A DNA stretch of 64,000 bases from Massilia brevitalea (GCF_030711405.1 NZ_JAULSI010000006.1:71390-135389), one strand, 5' to 3'. Shown: positions 45,957-55,776, numbered from the stretch's first letter. The notes: generated by a model not told the origin, from the letters alone. Translations and numbers: made by a program.

Positions 45957-47666
45957 TCTGCGCCGGCGCCGCTTCGGCGCGTAGTTTGAAACGCTGCAGT
46001 TTACCGGTTTCGGTGCGCGGCAGTGCGTCGCGGAACACGATGCGGCGCGGATATTTATACGGTGCGATCCGGCGCTTGGTAAATATGCGGCGCGGATATT
46101 TATACGGTGCGATCCGGCGCTTGGTAAATTCCTGCAGTTCGCACGCCAGCGCCGCATCGGCTTCCTGCCCGGCGCGCACGACCACGTGCGCCTCCACCAC
46201 CTGCCCGCGCTCCTCGTCCGGGCGTCCGATTACCGCGCATTCGGCCACTGCCGGGTGGCGCAGCAGCGCTTCCTCGACCTCGACGCCGGCGATGTTGTAG
46301 CCGGCCGAGATGATCATGTCGTCCATCCGCGCGCGGTAATAGAAATAGCCGTCGCCGTCCATCTCGTAGGCGTCGCCGGTCAGGTTCCAGCCATCCTGCA
46401 CGTAGTCGCGCTGACGCGGGTCGGCCAGGTAGCGGCAGCCGGTCGGTCCCTTCACGGCCAGGCGCCCGATCACGCCCGGCCCCACCGGCTTGCCCTCGGC
46501 ATCGAGCACGCAGGCCTGGTAGCCCGGCACCGGCTTGCCGGTGGCGCCGGGGCGGATTGCGTCACCGGCCGCGGAAATGAAGATGGGCAGCATCTCGGTG
46601 GCGCCGATGCCGTCGATCATGGCCAAACCGGTTGCCGCCTGCCAGGCCTCGCGCGTGGCCAGCGGCAGCGCCTCGCCGGCCGAGATCGTGCGCGTGAGGC
46701 TGGACAAATCGTGGCTGGCTGCCAGCTGCGCCATTGCCGGTAGAAGGTCGGCGCCGTGAAGCAGACCGTGGCGTGCTCGGAGGCGATGGCGGCCAGCAGG
46801 GTCTCGGGCGTGGGCTTTTCGATCAGCACCGCAGCCGCGCCCACGCGCAGCGGGAACAGCAGCAGCCCGCCCAGCCCGAAGGTAAACGCCAGCGGCGGCG
46901 TGCCGATGAAGATGTCGTCGCCCCGAGATTGCAGCGTGTGTACCGGGAAGCAGTCGCAGATCGCCAGCAGGTCGCGCTGGAAGTGCATCGTGCCTTTCGG
47001 GATGCCGGTGGTGCCCGAGGTGAAGCTGATCAGGCAGACGTCGTCGGCCGCGGTGTCGGTGGCCGCGAACGGATCGCCGTGGCGCGCCATCAGCTGCTCC
47101 AGCGCGGCCGGGTCGCCGGGGGCGTCGAACAAGGTCAGCGGCGGCATGCCTTCACCCAGAATTTCTTGCAGGGCGTCGACTTCGGCGCGCAGGCCGGCGG
47201 CGCACAGCACCACGTCTACCTGCGCCTTGGCGGCGATGGCGCCAAGTTCGCGCGCGCGCAGCAGCGGCATGGTCGGCACCGCGATGCAGCCCGCCTTGAA
47301 CACGGCCAGGATCGCCGCCGCCATCGTCGGGCAATTCGCGCCGCGCAGCAGCACGCGCTTGCCCGGCACCAGCTGCAGGTCGCGCCGCAGCACGTGGGCG
47401 ATGCGGTCGACCTGCGCTGCGAGCTCGGCGTAGCTCAGGCGCTCGCCCGCGCCGATCAGGGCAGTGCGCATGCCCCAGCCGCGCGCCAAGGCCGCATTCA
47501 GCAGTTCGACGGCGCAGTTGATGCGCTGCGGGTAGCGCAGCGCCGGGAGATCGAACAGGAAGTCGGGCCATCCGCCGGGTGGCGGAAGATGGTCGCGGGC
47601 AAAGCCGTCGACGTGCGAGGAAGGACTGAGTGCTGCTCTGGGTTCTACCGTCTGCGCGCTGGTCAT
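45946..47666 (-). pseudogene. Benzoate/aminobenzoate-CoA ligase-type acyl-CoA synthetase, frameshifted and with duplicated segment
   Basis: Two adjacent frames make up one adenylate-forming ligase. The first (47666 to about 46740) carries the N-terminal domain with the AMP-binding loop SFTSGTTGIPKG; the second (from about 46737 on) carries GATEM, LTGDAYEMDGDG and the A10 end RTETGKLQRF. At the junction the family sequence needs one more base (CGGCAATGG reads as if from CGGGCAATGG). In addition 15 codons (FTKRRIAPYKYPRRI) are exactly duplicated just before the A10 catalytic lysine. If real, the enzyme is inactive or made only by frameshifting; a sequencing error at the GG run is possible. Aromatic acid specificity is inferred from family resemblance and the MarR partner. 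Confidence 0.8.
46040..46129. repeat. Perfect 45 bp tandem duplication in the acyl-CoA ligase gene
   Basis: Units at 46040-46084 and 46085-46129 are identical. The period keeps the reading frame and repeats 15 codons. Confidence 0.95.
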
Positions 47667-47726
47667 GGTCGTCCCGGTTGGTGGTCAGCCGATATCCGGG
47701 AGATACTTTAAGTCTAAACCATCTTT

Positions 47727-47745
47727 CCGACAAGCGAATTGTCGG
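47727..47745. promoter_or_regulatory. Candidate MarR operator upstream of the acyl-CoA ligase gene
   Basis: CCGACAA-GCGAA-TTGTCGG is a perfect 7 bp inverted repeat with a 5 bp spacer, 61-79 bp upstream of the start at 47666. A second short dyad, TTTAAGTCTAAA (47707-47718), is nearby. There is no T-run after the hairpin, so a terminator is less likely. Confidence 0.4.
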
Positions 47746-47776
47746 GATGGCTCGCTCGTCCGATTCGGCCCTCCGT

Positions 47777-48481
47777 TCAGGCCTCGCCCACGCGTTGCGC
47801 CTGGCGTTCGACCGCCGCCCGGGCCGCGGCCAGCGCCTCGGCCACCCCGGCGGGCGCCAACAATTCACGCGCCTGCGCCAGGCGCGCCGCCGCGGCGTGC
47901 AGGCCGAGCGTGGTGCAACCCTCTTCCAGGCGCGCCAGGCGTGCGCGCGCGGCCGGCGGGTCGGGCAGCAGTGCTTCCAGGCTGGCCGCCGTGTCGTCGA
48001 GCTGGCGCGCCAGGCCGCCGAAATACAGCCGCAGGCGCGCCAGGTCGATGCCGAGGCGGCGCGCGCTGTCCTGCGGCGTCTCGGCCTGCCCCAGGCCAGC
48101 CAGCCAGGGCCGCAGCTGCTCGACGCGGAAGGGCTTGACCACGTAGCCGTCGGCGCCCAGCGCGGCTGCTTCGTTCATGGTGTCGGCGTCGTTGGCGGCC
48201 GAGACCAGCACGAAGGGAATCGCGGCCAGCTGCGGGTGCGCCTTGAGCCGCGCCAGCAGCTCGGTGCCCGACAGGTGCGGCATGCGCAGGTCGCAGAACA
48301 CCATCGCCGGACGCAGGCCGCCCTCGAGCTGGCGCCAGGCGTCGGCGCCGTCTTCCGCTTCCAGGATGGCGAAGCGGCCGCAGGTATCGACCAGGTGCAT
48401 CAGCATCATGCGCGAGACCACGTCGTCGTCGACGACCAGCACCTGCGGCACCTGCGGCATATCGTTACTTGTTGAAGACAT
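47777..48481 (-). CDS. Response regulator, receiver domain with helical C-terminus
   Basis: A 234-residue single-receiver protein. The phosphoacceptor is Asp64 in FCDLRMP, with acidic DDD at 18-20, and Lys116 in VVKPF. The remaining 110 residues are Ala/Leu/Arg-rich helices with no recognised DNA-binding motif; they could be a degenerate Hpt-like or dimerisation domain. It starts 11 bp after the hybrid kinase gene and is most likely its partner. Confidence 0.88.
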   Translation of the reverse strand: MSSTSNDMPQVPQVLVVDDDVVSRMMLMHLVDTCGRFAILEAEDGADAWRQLEGGLRPAMVFCDLRMPHLSGTELLARLKAHPQLAAIPFVLVSAANDADTMNEAAALGADGYVVKPFRVEQLRPWLAGLGQAETPQDSARRLGIDLARLRLYFGGLARQLDDTAASLEALLPDPPAARARLARLEEGCTTLGLHAAAARLAQARELLAPAGVAEALAAARAAVERQAQRVGEA

Positions 48482-48492
48482 CGGTTCGGAGG

Positions 48493-51400
48493 TCAGGTAA
48501 GAAAGGTATCGAAAGCGTCGAGCAGCGCGTCCAGGCGCGCGAGGCCCGCGCGCAGCTCGTCGCGGCGGCCGCTGTCGGCCGCCTTTTCCAGGCGCGCGCA
48601 GAGCACCGCCAGTTCGCGCGCGCCGAGGTGGCCGGCGCTGCCGCGCAAGCCATGCAGCACGCGGGCGCAGGCCTCGTCGTCGCCGTCGTCGAGCGCGGCG
48701 CGCAGCTCGCGGCGGCGGCGCGGCAGGTCGGCGGCAAAGGCGGCGCGCAGGCGGGCCTGGAGGTCGCCGGCCGGCTGGTCCGGGGCCGGTGCCGGACCGG
48801 CCGTCACTGGCGCCGCCTGATCCGGCGCGATCCCGAACAGGGCGTCGAGTTCGGCCGTCGTCGGCGCCGCTGCAGTCGGATCGGCCGGCGCCTCCATCGG
48901 CGCCAGCGCGATGCCGCGCGCCAGCTGGCGTTCGATGGCCAGGCCGAGCTGCCGGTGCAGGGCCGCCTCGTCGATCGGCTTGGTGAGGAAGGCGTCCATG
49001 CCGCAGGCCAGGTAGCGGTCGCGGTCTTCGTCGCTGGCGTTCGCCGTCAGCGCCACGATCATCACGCGCGGGTCGCGTACCGGCGCGTCGAGCGTGCCGC
49101 CGGCGCGGATCAGGCGCGTGGCGGTGGCGCCGTCGATCTCCGGCATGCGCCCGTCCATCAGCACGATGTCGTAGTGCGTGCGGGCGCAGGCCGCCACCGC
49201 CAGCGCGCCGTTCTCGACCACGTCGATGCTGTGGCCCATGTCCTCGACCATCATGCGCGCGATGATCTGGTTGGTGGCGAAGTCCTCGGCGCACAGCACG
49301 TGCAGGCGGTGCGTGTGGGGGAGGAACACTGCGGGTTCGGCCCGGGCCGGCTCGATGCCTTCGTCGAACGGCAGCACGAAGCTGAAGGTGCTGCCCTTGC
49401 CAGGCTCGCTATGCGCCTTGATCGTCCCGTCCATCAGCTCGACCAGCTGGCGGCAGATCGCCAGCCCCAGGCCCGTGCCGCCGTAGCGGCGCGTGGTGGT
49501 GGCGTCGGCCTGCTCGAACTTCTGGAACAGGCGCGGCAAAGCCTCGGCGGCGATGCCGATGCCGGTGTCCTGCACCGAAAACCGGATCCGATGGGCCGAC
49601 CTGTCCTGCGCGCCCTCCTCCGATCCCGGCTGGTCCCCGGGCTGGCGCTCGACGCGCAGCAGCACCTGGCCGGCCGGCGTGAACTTGAAGGCATTCCCGA
49701 CCAGGTTGACCAGCACCTGGCGCAGCCGGGTCGGGTCGCCGCGCACGAAGCGCGGCAGGTCGGGCGCCAGCTCGATCGCAAAATCGATGCTGAGGGCGGC
49801 GGCCTGCTCCTCGAACAGGGCGGCCACGTTGCCGATGGCCTCGTCGAGCGCAAAGTCGATGGTCTCGACGGTAAGCTTGCCGGCCTCGATCTTGGAAAAG
49901 TCGAGCAGGTCGTTGATGATCGCCAGCAGCGCCTCGGCATTCGCCTGGCCGCGCGCGATCTGTTCGCGCGTGCTCTCCTTCAGTTGGCCGTCGCGCAGGG
50001 CGAAGCCGAGCATGCCGATCACGCCGGCCAGCGGCGTGCGCATCTCGTGGCTCATGTTGGCCAGGAAATCGGACTTCTGGCGCGCGGCGTCCTCGGCGCG
50101 GCGCGCGGCCAGCTGCAGGCGGCGTTCGTTCTCGTGCAGGGCGCGGTTCGCCTCGCCGAGTTCGATGGTGTTCTGGCGCACCTGCTGCTCGCGCTCGCGC
50201 AGCTCGGCGGTCTGGCGCTCGAGCAGGCGGTTCTGCAGCCCGATCTCTTCGGTGCGGGCGCCGACCTGGCGCTCCAGGCGCAACTGCTGGCGGTGCAGGC
50301 TGCCGATGCGCAGGCGGTAGCCGCCGTAGCCGGCGCTCAGCAGCAGCAAGGCGCCGGCGACGCGGAACCACCAGGTGCCCCAGGCCGGCGGCTCGATCAC
50401 GATTTCCAGCGTGGCCGGGGTCTCGCTCCAGACCCCGTCCTTGTTGGCGGCGCGCACATGGAACACGTAGCGGCCCGGGTCGAGGTTGGTATAGGTGGCG
50501 AAGCGCTTGCCGGCGTCGGCGTTCACCCAGGCCTGGTCGAAGCCCTCGAGTTTATAGGCGAAGCGGTTGCGCTTCGGCGCCGCGTAGTGCAGGGCCGAGA
50601 ATTCCAGCGAGAACACCGAGTGGCGCGACGACAGCGTGATCGTGCGCGCATTCTCGATCGGGCCGTCGAGCAGTTCCGGCCAGGCCTGCTGCACCGGGCG
50701 GTTGAAGATCTGGAAGCCGGTGATCACGGCGCGCGGCGGGATGCGGTTGTAGCGCAGCGCGCGCGGGTCGAAGGCGGTGATGCCGTTGAAACCGCCGAAG
50801 TACAGGCTGCCGTCCGGCGCGCGCGCCGCCGCCGCATCGAAATAGGCGCCGTCGACGGTGCCGTCGGCGGCGGTGTAGCTGCGCCAGTTGTTGGTGACGG
50901 GCTCGAAGCGCGACAGGCCGTTGGTGGTGCTGATCCAGATCGCGCCGCCGGCATCCTCCAGCATGGCGGCCACGGCGTCGTCGACCAGGCCGTCGCGCAT
51001 GGTGTAGCGCAGGAAGCTCACCGAGCCGTCGCTGGCCGTCACCATCTTGTTCAGGCCGACCGCGGTGCCGACCCAGACGTTGCCGGCGCGGTCTTCCATC
51101 AGGTAGTGGATCTCGTCGTGGCTCAGGCTGTTGGGGTCGTAGCCGTCGTGGCGGAAGTGGCGGAAGCGCCCGCTGGCGCGGTCCAGCAAATCCAGGCCAT
51201 TGAAGGTGCCGACCCAGAGCCGCCCTCTCCGGTCTTCCAGCACCGGGCGCACCGAGTTGTCGGACAAACTGGCCTGGCGCGCCGGGTCGTGGCGGTAGCT
51301 GGTCAGCTGGCGCGTGGCCGGGTCGAGCATGTGCAGGCCGCCCTTGGTGGCGATCCACACCATGCCGTCGCGCCCCAGGCTCATGGCGCGCACGTTGTTG

Positions 51401-52779
51401 GCGTTGGCGGCGTTGCTGTCGTTCGCGGCCAGCACCTGGCGCACGAAGCGCCCGCTCTTCGGGTCGAAGCTGGTAATGCCGGTGCGCCCGCCGACCCACA
51501 CCAGGCCCTGGCGGTCGCGCACCACGGCGTTCACGGCGCTGTCGATCAGGCTGTTCGGGTTGCCGGGCTCGTGGCGCCAGATGCGGTTCGGCTGGCCGGG
51601 CGCGGCCGGGTCGTACAGCTGCAGGCTCGAGGTACTGGCCAGCCACAGCTTGCCGCTGCCGTCGTTCTCGATGCCTTTCACGCGGTTGTCGGCCGTGCCG
51701 GCGCCGTCGCGCTCGCGCACGATGCGCGCGAAGCCGCCGCTGCCCAGGTCGACGCGCGACACGCCGGCATACCAGGTGCCGACCCAGAAGGTGCCGACGC
51801 GGTCGCGGTAGAGCGCGGCGATGTGGTTGTCGGCCAGGCTGTGGCTGTCGGCGACGATCTGGCGGTGCGTCTCGAAACGCGCCTGCGCCGCGTCCCAGCG
51901 GTACAGGCCTTCGTCGTGGGCGCCAACCCAGACCTGGCCCTGGGCGTCCTGGTAGAGCGCACTGATCCAGGTGCGCGGGATGCCGTCCTGCGGCCCCAGG
52001 CGCTTGCGCCGCCCGACTTCCGGTCCGGCCAGGGCCATGCGCTCGAGGCCGCCCAGGGAGCCGATCCACAGGGTGTTCGCGGCATCGACCAGCAGCGCAT
52101 TCACCGTCTCGCCCGGCTCCGGCCTGCCGCTGCCGTGGTGCTCGAAGCGCTTGAGCTTGAGGTCGTAGCTGTCGACGCCGGCCGTGGTGCCGATCCACAG
52201 CAGGCCGCTGCGGTCGAGCGCCAGCGCATTGATGTCGTCGCTGGCCAGGCTGTCGGGGTCGCTCGGCACGTGGTGCCAGGTGGTGAAGCGGCCGCTGGCG
52301 ACGTCGAAGTGCTGCAGGCCGTCGCCGGTACCGAGCCAGAAGCCGCCCTTGCCGTCGTCGATGATGGCGCGCACGTGGCGGTTGCCGTTGCCGCGCCGCG
52401 CCGGCTCCTCGGGCAGGAAATGCCGGAAGCCCTGGGTCGCCGCGTCGTAGCGCGCCAGGCCGCCGTCGGTGCCGATCCAGAGCCGCCCCTGGCGGTCGAC
52501 GTGCAGCACGCGGATCCAGTTGCTGGGCAGGGTGGCGGGGTCGCCGACGGCGTTGCGGAAGTTGACGAAGCGGTAGCCGTCGAAGCGCGACAGGCCGTTC
52601 TGGGTGCCGAACCACATGAAGCCGTCGCTGTCCTGGGCCATGGCCAGCACCGATTCCTGGGCCAGGCCATCCTCGACGCTCAGGTGCTCGAAGCGCATGG
52701 TCGGGGGCGGCGCACTCCAGGCCGGCGCGGCGAACCCGCCGGCCAGCGCCAGCAGCAGGATCAACAGCAGCGCCTTCAT
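48493..52779 (-). CDS. Hybrid sensor histidine kinase with beta-propeller sensor, receiver and Hpt domains
   Basis: A 1428-residue multidomain sensor. After a signal peptide (cleavage near PAWSA) comes a 14-blade-type periplasmic propeller made of Reg_prop repeats (repeated WIGT.GGL.R motifs, about 30-690), a Y_Y_Y domain (to about 785), one transmembrane helix (about 795-815), a coiled coil, HisKA with His911 in SHEMRTP, HATPase_c, a receiver with Asp1209 in LMDGRMP, and a C-terminal Hpt with His1376 in LHGLRGSAG. Such proteins often sense oligosaccharides in the periplasm. ATG at 52779 begins at the signal peptide. The receiver protein at 47.8 kb is downstream. Confidence 0.92.
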   Translation of the reverse strand: MKALLLILLLALAGGFAAPAWSAPPPTMRFEHLSVEDGLAQESVLAMAQDSDGFMWFGTQNGLSRFDGYRFVNFRNAVGDPATLPSNWIRVLHVDRQGRLWIGTDGGLARYDAATQGFRHFLPEEPARRGNGNRHVRAIIDDGKGGFWLGTGDGLQHFDVASGRFTTWHHVPSDPDSLASDDINALALDRSGLLWIGTTAGVDSYDLKLKRFEHHGSGRPEPGETVNALLVDAANTLWIGSLGGLERMALAGPEVGRRKRLGPQDGIPRTWISALYQDAQGQVWVGAHDEGLYRWDAAQARFETHRQIVADSHSLADNHIAALYRDRVGTFWVGTWYAGVSRVDLGSGGFARIVRERDGAGTADNRVKGIENDGSGKLWLASTSSLQLYDPAAPGQPNRIWRHEPGNPNSLIDSAVNAVVRDRQGLVWVGGRTGITSFDPKSGRFVRQVLAANDSNAANANNVRAMSLGRDGMVWIATKGGLHMLDPATRQLTSYRHDPARQASLSDNSVRPVLEDRRGRLWVGTFNGLDLLDRASGRFRHFRHDGYDPNSLSHDEIHYLMEDRAGNVWVGTAVGLNKMVTASDGSVSFLRYTMRDGLVDDAVAAMLEDAGGAIWISTTNGLSRFEPVTNNWRSYTAADGTVDGAYFDAAAARAPDGSLYFGGFNGITAFDPRALRYNRIPPRAVITGFQIFNRPVQQAWPELLDGPIENARTITLSSRHSVFSLEFSALHYAAPKRNRFAYKLEGFDQAWVNADAGKRFATYTNLDPGRYVFHVRAANKDGVWSETPATLEIVIEPPAWGTWWFRVAGALLLLSAGYGGYRLRIGSLHRQQLRLERQVGARTEEIGLQNRLLERQTAELREREQQVRQNTIELGEANRALHENERRLQLAARRAEDAARQKSDFLANMSHEMRTPLAGVIGMLGFALRDGQLKESTREQIARGQANAEALLAIINDLLDFSKIEAGKLTVETIDFALDEAIGNVAALFEEQAAALSIDFAIELAPDLPRFVRGDPTRLRQVLVNLVGNAFKFTPAGQVLLRVERQPGDQPGSEEGAQDRSAHRIRFSVQDTGIGIAAEALPRLFQKFEQADATTTRRYGGTGLGLAICRQLVELMDGTIKAHSEPGKGSTFSFVLPFDEGIEPARAEPAVFLPHTHRLHVLCAEDFATNQIIARMMVEDMGHSIDVVENGALAVAACARTHYDIVLMDGRMPEIDGATATRLIRAGGTLDAPVRDPRVMIVALTANASDEDRDRYLACGMDAFLTKPIDEAALHRQLGLAIERQLARGIALAPMEAPADPTAAAPTTAELDALFGIAPDQAAPVTAGPAPAPDQPAGDLQARLRAAFAADLPRRRRELRAALDDGDDEACARVLHGLRGSAGHLGARELAVLCARLEKAADSGRRDELRAGLARLDALLDAFDTFLT

Positions 52780-52976
52780 GCGGAAAGCGGCGCCCGCGGC
52801 AACGTGTGCGCGAACGCGAGGCAAACGCCGCCGGGGCAGGCGGCTGGCGCCCCTGCCCTGTCCACGGCCGATCGACTTGTGTGTTCCCTATCCACCCTGC
52901 AAGGGTAGCAAACAAAGTGAGTCTAGAGGGAAATTATTGCCCTTGGCTCAAGCGTTTCCTGCACTTTTGCCCGCTT

Positions 52977-54833
52977 TCAGTCTCCTTTTGCAACGCCCTC
53001 ACGGCGCGGATCGGCGCCGCCGAACCACCAGGGCTCGCCGTGGATCGACATGCGCATGATGCCGTGCAGGCCGGAGTTCTGCTCGGTCTGCTGGACCTTG
53101 TGGCCGCGCGCCTTCAGGGCGTCGACCGTGGCCTGCGGGAAGCGGCCGGCCTCGATCTCGGTCGGGCCGTTGCGGCTGCCGAAGTTCGGCAAGGCGATGG
53201 CCTGCTGCATGTTCAGGCCCCAGTCGAGGGTGCCGACCAGGGTCTTGGCGACGTAGTTGATGATCGCCGGGCCGCCCGGCGAGCCGACCGCCAGCACCAG
53301 CTTGCCGGTCCTGGTGTCGAAGACGATGGTCGGCGACATCGCACTTCTCGGACGCTTGCCCGGCTCGACGCGGTTCGCCACCGGGCCATCCTTGTCGCGC
53401 GCCGAGAAACTGAAGTCGGTCAGCTGGTTGTTCAGGATGAAGCCGTCGACCATCTGGCGCGAGCCGAAGGCGTCTTCCACGGTCGTCGTCATCGACAAGC
53501 CGGCGCCGTGGCTGTCGACCACCACCATGTGCGAGGTCGACGGGGTTTCGATGGCGTTGTCCTTGCCCCACAGCCAGGCCGTTTCCATGCCGGGCGGATT
53601 GCCGGCCGGCGCTTCGCCCATCGACTGTTCGCCGATCAGGGCGGCGCGCTTGGCCAGGTAGGTCTTGTCGATCAGGCCGGGCAGGCCGCGGCCCGGCAGC
53701 GGCACGAAGTCGGTGTCGGCGGCGTAGCGGTTGCGGTCGGCGTAGGCCAGGCGGCCGACTTCCGAGAACAGGTGCACGGCATCGGTACTCGGCACGCCGT
53801 TCGTTGGCGCCAGCGCGCGCATGTCGCGCGTCTCGAACATGGCCAGCATCTGGGCCACGGCGATCCCGCCCGAGGATGGCGGCGGCATGCCGCACACGGT
53901 GTAGACGCGGTAGTCGCTGCAGACCGGCTCGCGCACTTTCGGGCGGTAGTCGGCGATGTCCTTGGCGGTGAGCAGGCCCGGGTTGGTCGGGTGCGCCTTC
54001 ACTTTATTCGCGATGTCGCGCGCGATGTGGCCTTTATAAAAGGCATCGGCGCCGCCGGCCGCGATCTCGCGCAGGGTCTTGGCCAGCGCCGGATTCTTCA
54101 GCAGGTAGCCGACCGGGCGCGGGTTGCCCTCCTTGTCGTAGAAGTAGGCGGCAGCAGCCGGGTCCTTGCGGATATGGGCGTCCCACATCAGCATGCCGTT
54201 CAGGCGCGCGCTGACCGGGAAGCCGCGCTCGGACAGGCGGATTGCCGGGCCGAACAGGGTTTTCCAGGGCAGCTTGCCGTGCTGCTGGTGGGCCAGCTCC
54301 AGCATGCGCAGCACGCCCGGCGCGCCGACGGAACGCCCGCCCACCACGCCGGCGGTGCGCGACAATGGCGTGCCGTCCGGCTTTTCGAACAGGTGCTCGT
54401 CGGCCGCCATCGGCGCGGTTTCGCGGCCGTCGAAGGCTTGCGTCTTCTTGCCGTCGTAGTGGACCAGGAAGGCGCCGCCGCCGATGCCCGAGCTTTGCGG
54501 CTCGACCAGGGTCAGCACCATTTGCGTGGCGATGGCGGCGTCGATGGCGCTACCGCCTTTTTTCAGCATCTCGTAGCCGGCCTCGACTGCGAGCGGATTG
54601 GCGGCGGCGACCATGTACTTGTGCGCAGCCCAGCCGGCCTTTTCCTCGTAGCCGGTGGCGATTTCGGGGGCGCGCTGGGCGGTGTCCGGGGTGGCGCTCG
54701 CGGTGGGACTCTGGCTGACGCTTCGGGTAAGATCATCGGCCGTCTTCTGGGCAAGCGCCGGGCTGGCCGGCAGGAGGATGCCGGCCAGGGCGGCCAGCAG
54801 GGTGGCGCTGGCGCGCATCTGCAACTTCATCAT
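52977..54833 (-). CDS. ggt: Gamma-glutamyltransferase (glutathione hydrolase)
   Basis: A 618-residue periplasmic N-terminal nucleophile hydrolase with a signal peptide (cleavage near SPALAQ). The self-cleavage site and catalytic Thr is Thr433 in PSTSHMVVVD, and the glycine-rich LAVGSPGGPAI motif binds gamma-glutamyl carboxylate. It cleaves glutathione and transfers the glutamyl group. GGAG five bases upstream supports the ATG at 54833; the next codon is also ATG. The acidic-residue linker region (about 35-60) is Thr/Ser-rich and variable. Confidence 0.94.
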   Translation of the reverse strand: MMKLQMRASATLLAALAGILLPASPALAQKTADDLTRSVSQSPTASATPDTAQRAPEIATGYEEKAGWAAHKYMVAAANPLAVEAGYEMLKKGGSAIDAAIATQMVLTLVEPQSSGIGGGAFLVHYDGKKTQAFDGRETAPMAADEHLFEKPDGTPLSRTAGVVGGRSVGAPGVLRMLELAHQQHGKLPWKTLFGPAIRLSERGFPVSARLNGMLMWDAHIRKDPAAAAYFYDKEGNPRPVGYLLKNPALAKTLREIAAGGADAFYKGHIARDIANKVKAHPTNPGLLTAKDIADYRPKVREPVCSDYRVYTVCGMPPPSSGGIAVAQMLAMFETRDMRALAPTNGVPSTDAVHLFSEVGRLAYADRNRYAADTDFVPLPGRGLPGLIDKTYLAKRAALIGEQSMGEAPAGNPPGMETAWLWGKDNAIETPSTSHMVVVDSHGAGLSMTTTVEDAFGSRQMVDGFILNNQLTDFSFSARDKDGPVANRVEPGKRPRSAMSPTIVFDTRTGKLVLAVGSPGGPAIINYVAKTLVGTLDWGLNMQQAIALPNFGSRNGPTEIEAGRFPQATVDALKARGHKVQQTEQNSGLHGIMRMSIHGEPWWFGGADPRREGVAKGD

Positions 54834-54842
54834 GGATTCTCC

Positions 54843-54881
54843 AAAAAGCAAAACGGGCGTGCAACCAGGGCTGCACGCCCG
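54843..54881 (-). terminator. Rho-independent terminator of the SDR gene
   Basis: CGGGCGTGCA / TGCACGCCCG forms a perfect 10 bp stem with an 8-base loop. On the minus strand it is followed by TTTTGCTTTTT. It separates the SDR gene from ggt. Confidence 0.85.
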
Positions 54882-54961
54882 ATACCGTCTGGCATCCTAC
54901 ATCAAATTGTCAAACGGCTCATGGCACTTGTAAAGTGTGCCGGAGACGTTTCCAGCCGATT

Positions 54962-55720
54962 TTATTTTGGCTGCATGCGGATCGCGCCGTCAAGGCGAAT
55001 GGTTTCGCCGTTCAGCATCACGTTCTCGATGATGGCTTTGGCCAGGTGCGCATATTCCTTCGGCAGGCCGAGGCGCGGCGGGAACGGCACCATCTTGCCC
55101 AGCGAATCGCGCACTTCCTGCGGCATGCCCATCAGCATCGGGGTCTCGAAGATGCCCGGCGCAATCGTCATCACGCGAATGCCGCTGCGCGCCAGGTCGC
55201 GCGCCATCGGCAGGGTCATGCCGGCCACGGCCGCTTTCGAGGAGCCGTAGGCCGCTTGGCCGATCTGGCCGTCGAAGGCGGCCACCGAAGCGGTGTTGAT
55301 GATGATGCCGCGCTCGCCGTACTCGCCTGCCTCGGTATTGCCCATGGCTTCGGCGGCCAGGCGCGACATGTTGAAGGTGCCGACCAGGTTGATGTTCACC
55401 GCGCGCTGGAACACGTCCAGCGGGTGCGGGCCGTCCTTGCCGACGGTCTTCACGGCCGGGGCGACGCCGGCGCAGTTGACCAGGCCGCGCAGCGTGCCCA
55501 GGGCCACCGCCGCTGCCACCACCGCCTGGCCATCGGCCTCGGAGGTGACGTCGCATTGCACGAACTGGCCACCCAGCTCGCTCGCCAGGGCCGCGCCGGC
55601 CTCGGCCTGCACGTCGGCGATGACGACCTTGCCGCCGGCTTCGGTGATCATGCGCGCGGTCGCCGCGCCCAGGCCCGACGCACCGCCGGTGACGATGAAC
55701 ACATTGTCTTGAATTTGCAT
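54962..55720 (-). CDS. SDR family 3-hydroxyacyl-CoA dehydrogenase (type II HAD-like)
   Basis: A 252-residue classical short-chain dehydrogenase. It has the cofactor site [12 protein letters not shown] (11-22), NCAGVAPA (82-89), and the catalytic triad Ser145, Tyr158 and Lys162. Overall it resembles the HSD17B10/3-hydroxy-2-methylbutyryl-CoA dehydrogenase group that acts in isoleucine and short-chain fatty acid degradation with NAD. A palindromic site lies 35 bp upstream. Confidence 0.9.
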   Translation of the reverse strand: MQIQDNVFIVTGGASGLGAATARMITEAGGKVVIADVQAEAGAALASELGGQFVQCDVTSEADGQAVVAAAVALGTLRGLVNCAGVAPAVKTVGKDGPHPLDVFQRAVNINLVGTFNMSRLAAEAMGNTEAGEYGERGIIINTASVAAFDGQIGQAAYGSSKAAVAGMTLPMARDLARSGIRVMTIAPGIFETPMLMGMPQEVRDSLGKMVPFPPRLGLPKEYAHLAKAIIENVMLNGETIRLDGAIRMQPK

Positions 55721-55754
55721 GGTTTTTCCTTATCTCCCTGTTCGCGTTCTCGTT

Positions 55755-55776
55755 TTGACGTTTACGTTAACGTCAA
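55755..55776. promoter_or_regulatory. Near-palindromic operator upstream of the SDR gene, LiuR-like
   Basis: A 22 bp element beginning TTGACGTTTACG and ending AACGTCAA reads the same on both strands except for two symmetric position pairs. Its ACGT-rich pattern resembles, from memory, motifs of the MerR-family regulator LiuR of branched-chain amino acid catabolism, which fits the gene. The regulator assignment is inference. Confidence 0.5.

Noticed and set aside
48469-52908. A 1479-codon plus-strand frame opposite the hybrid kinase
   Set aside because: Its composition is typical of antisense frames in high-GC DNA, and the minus-strand kinase is certain.
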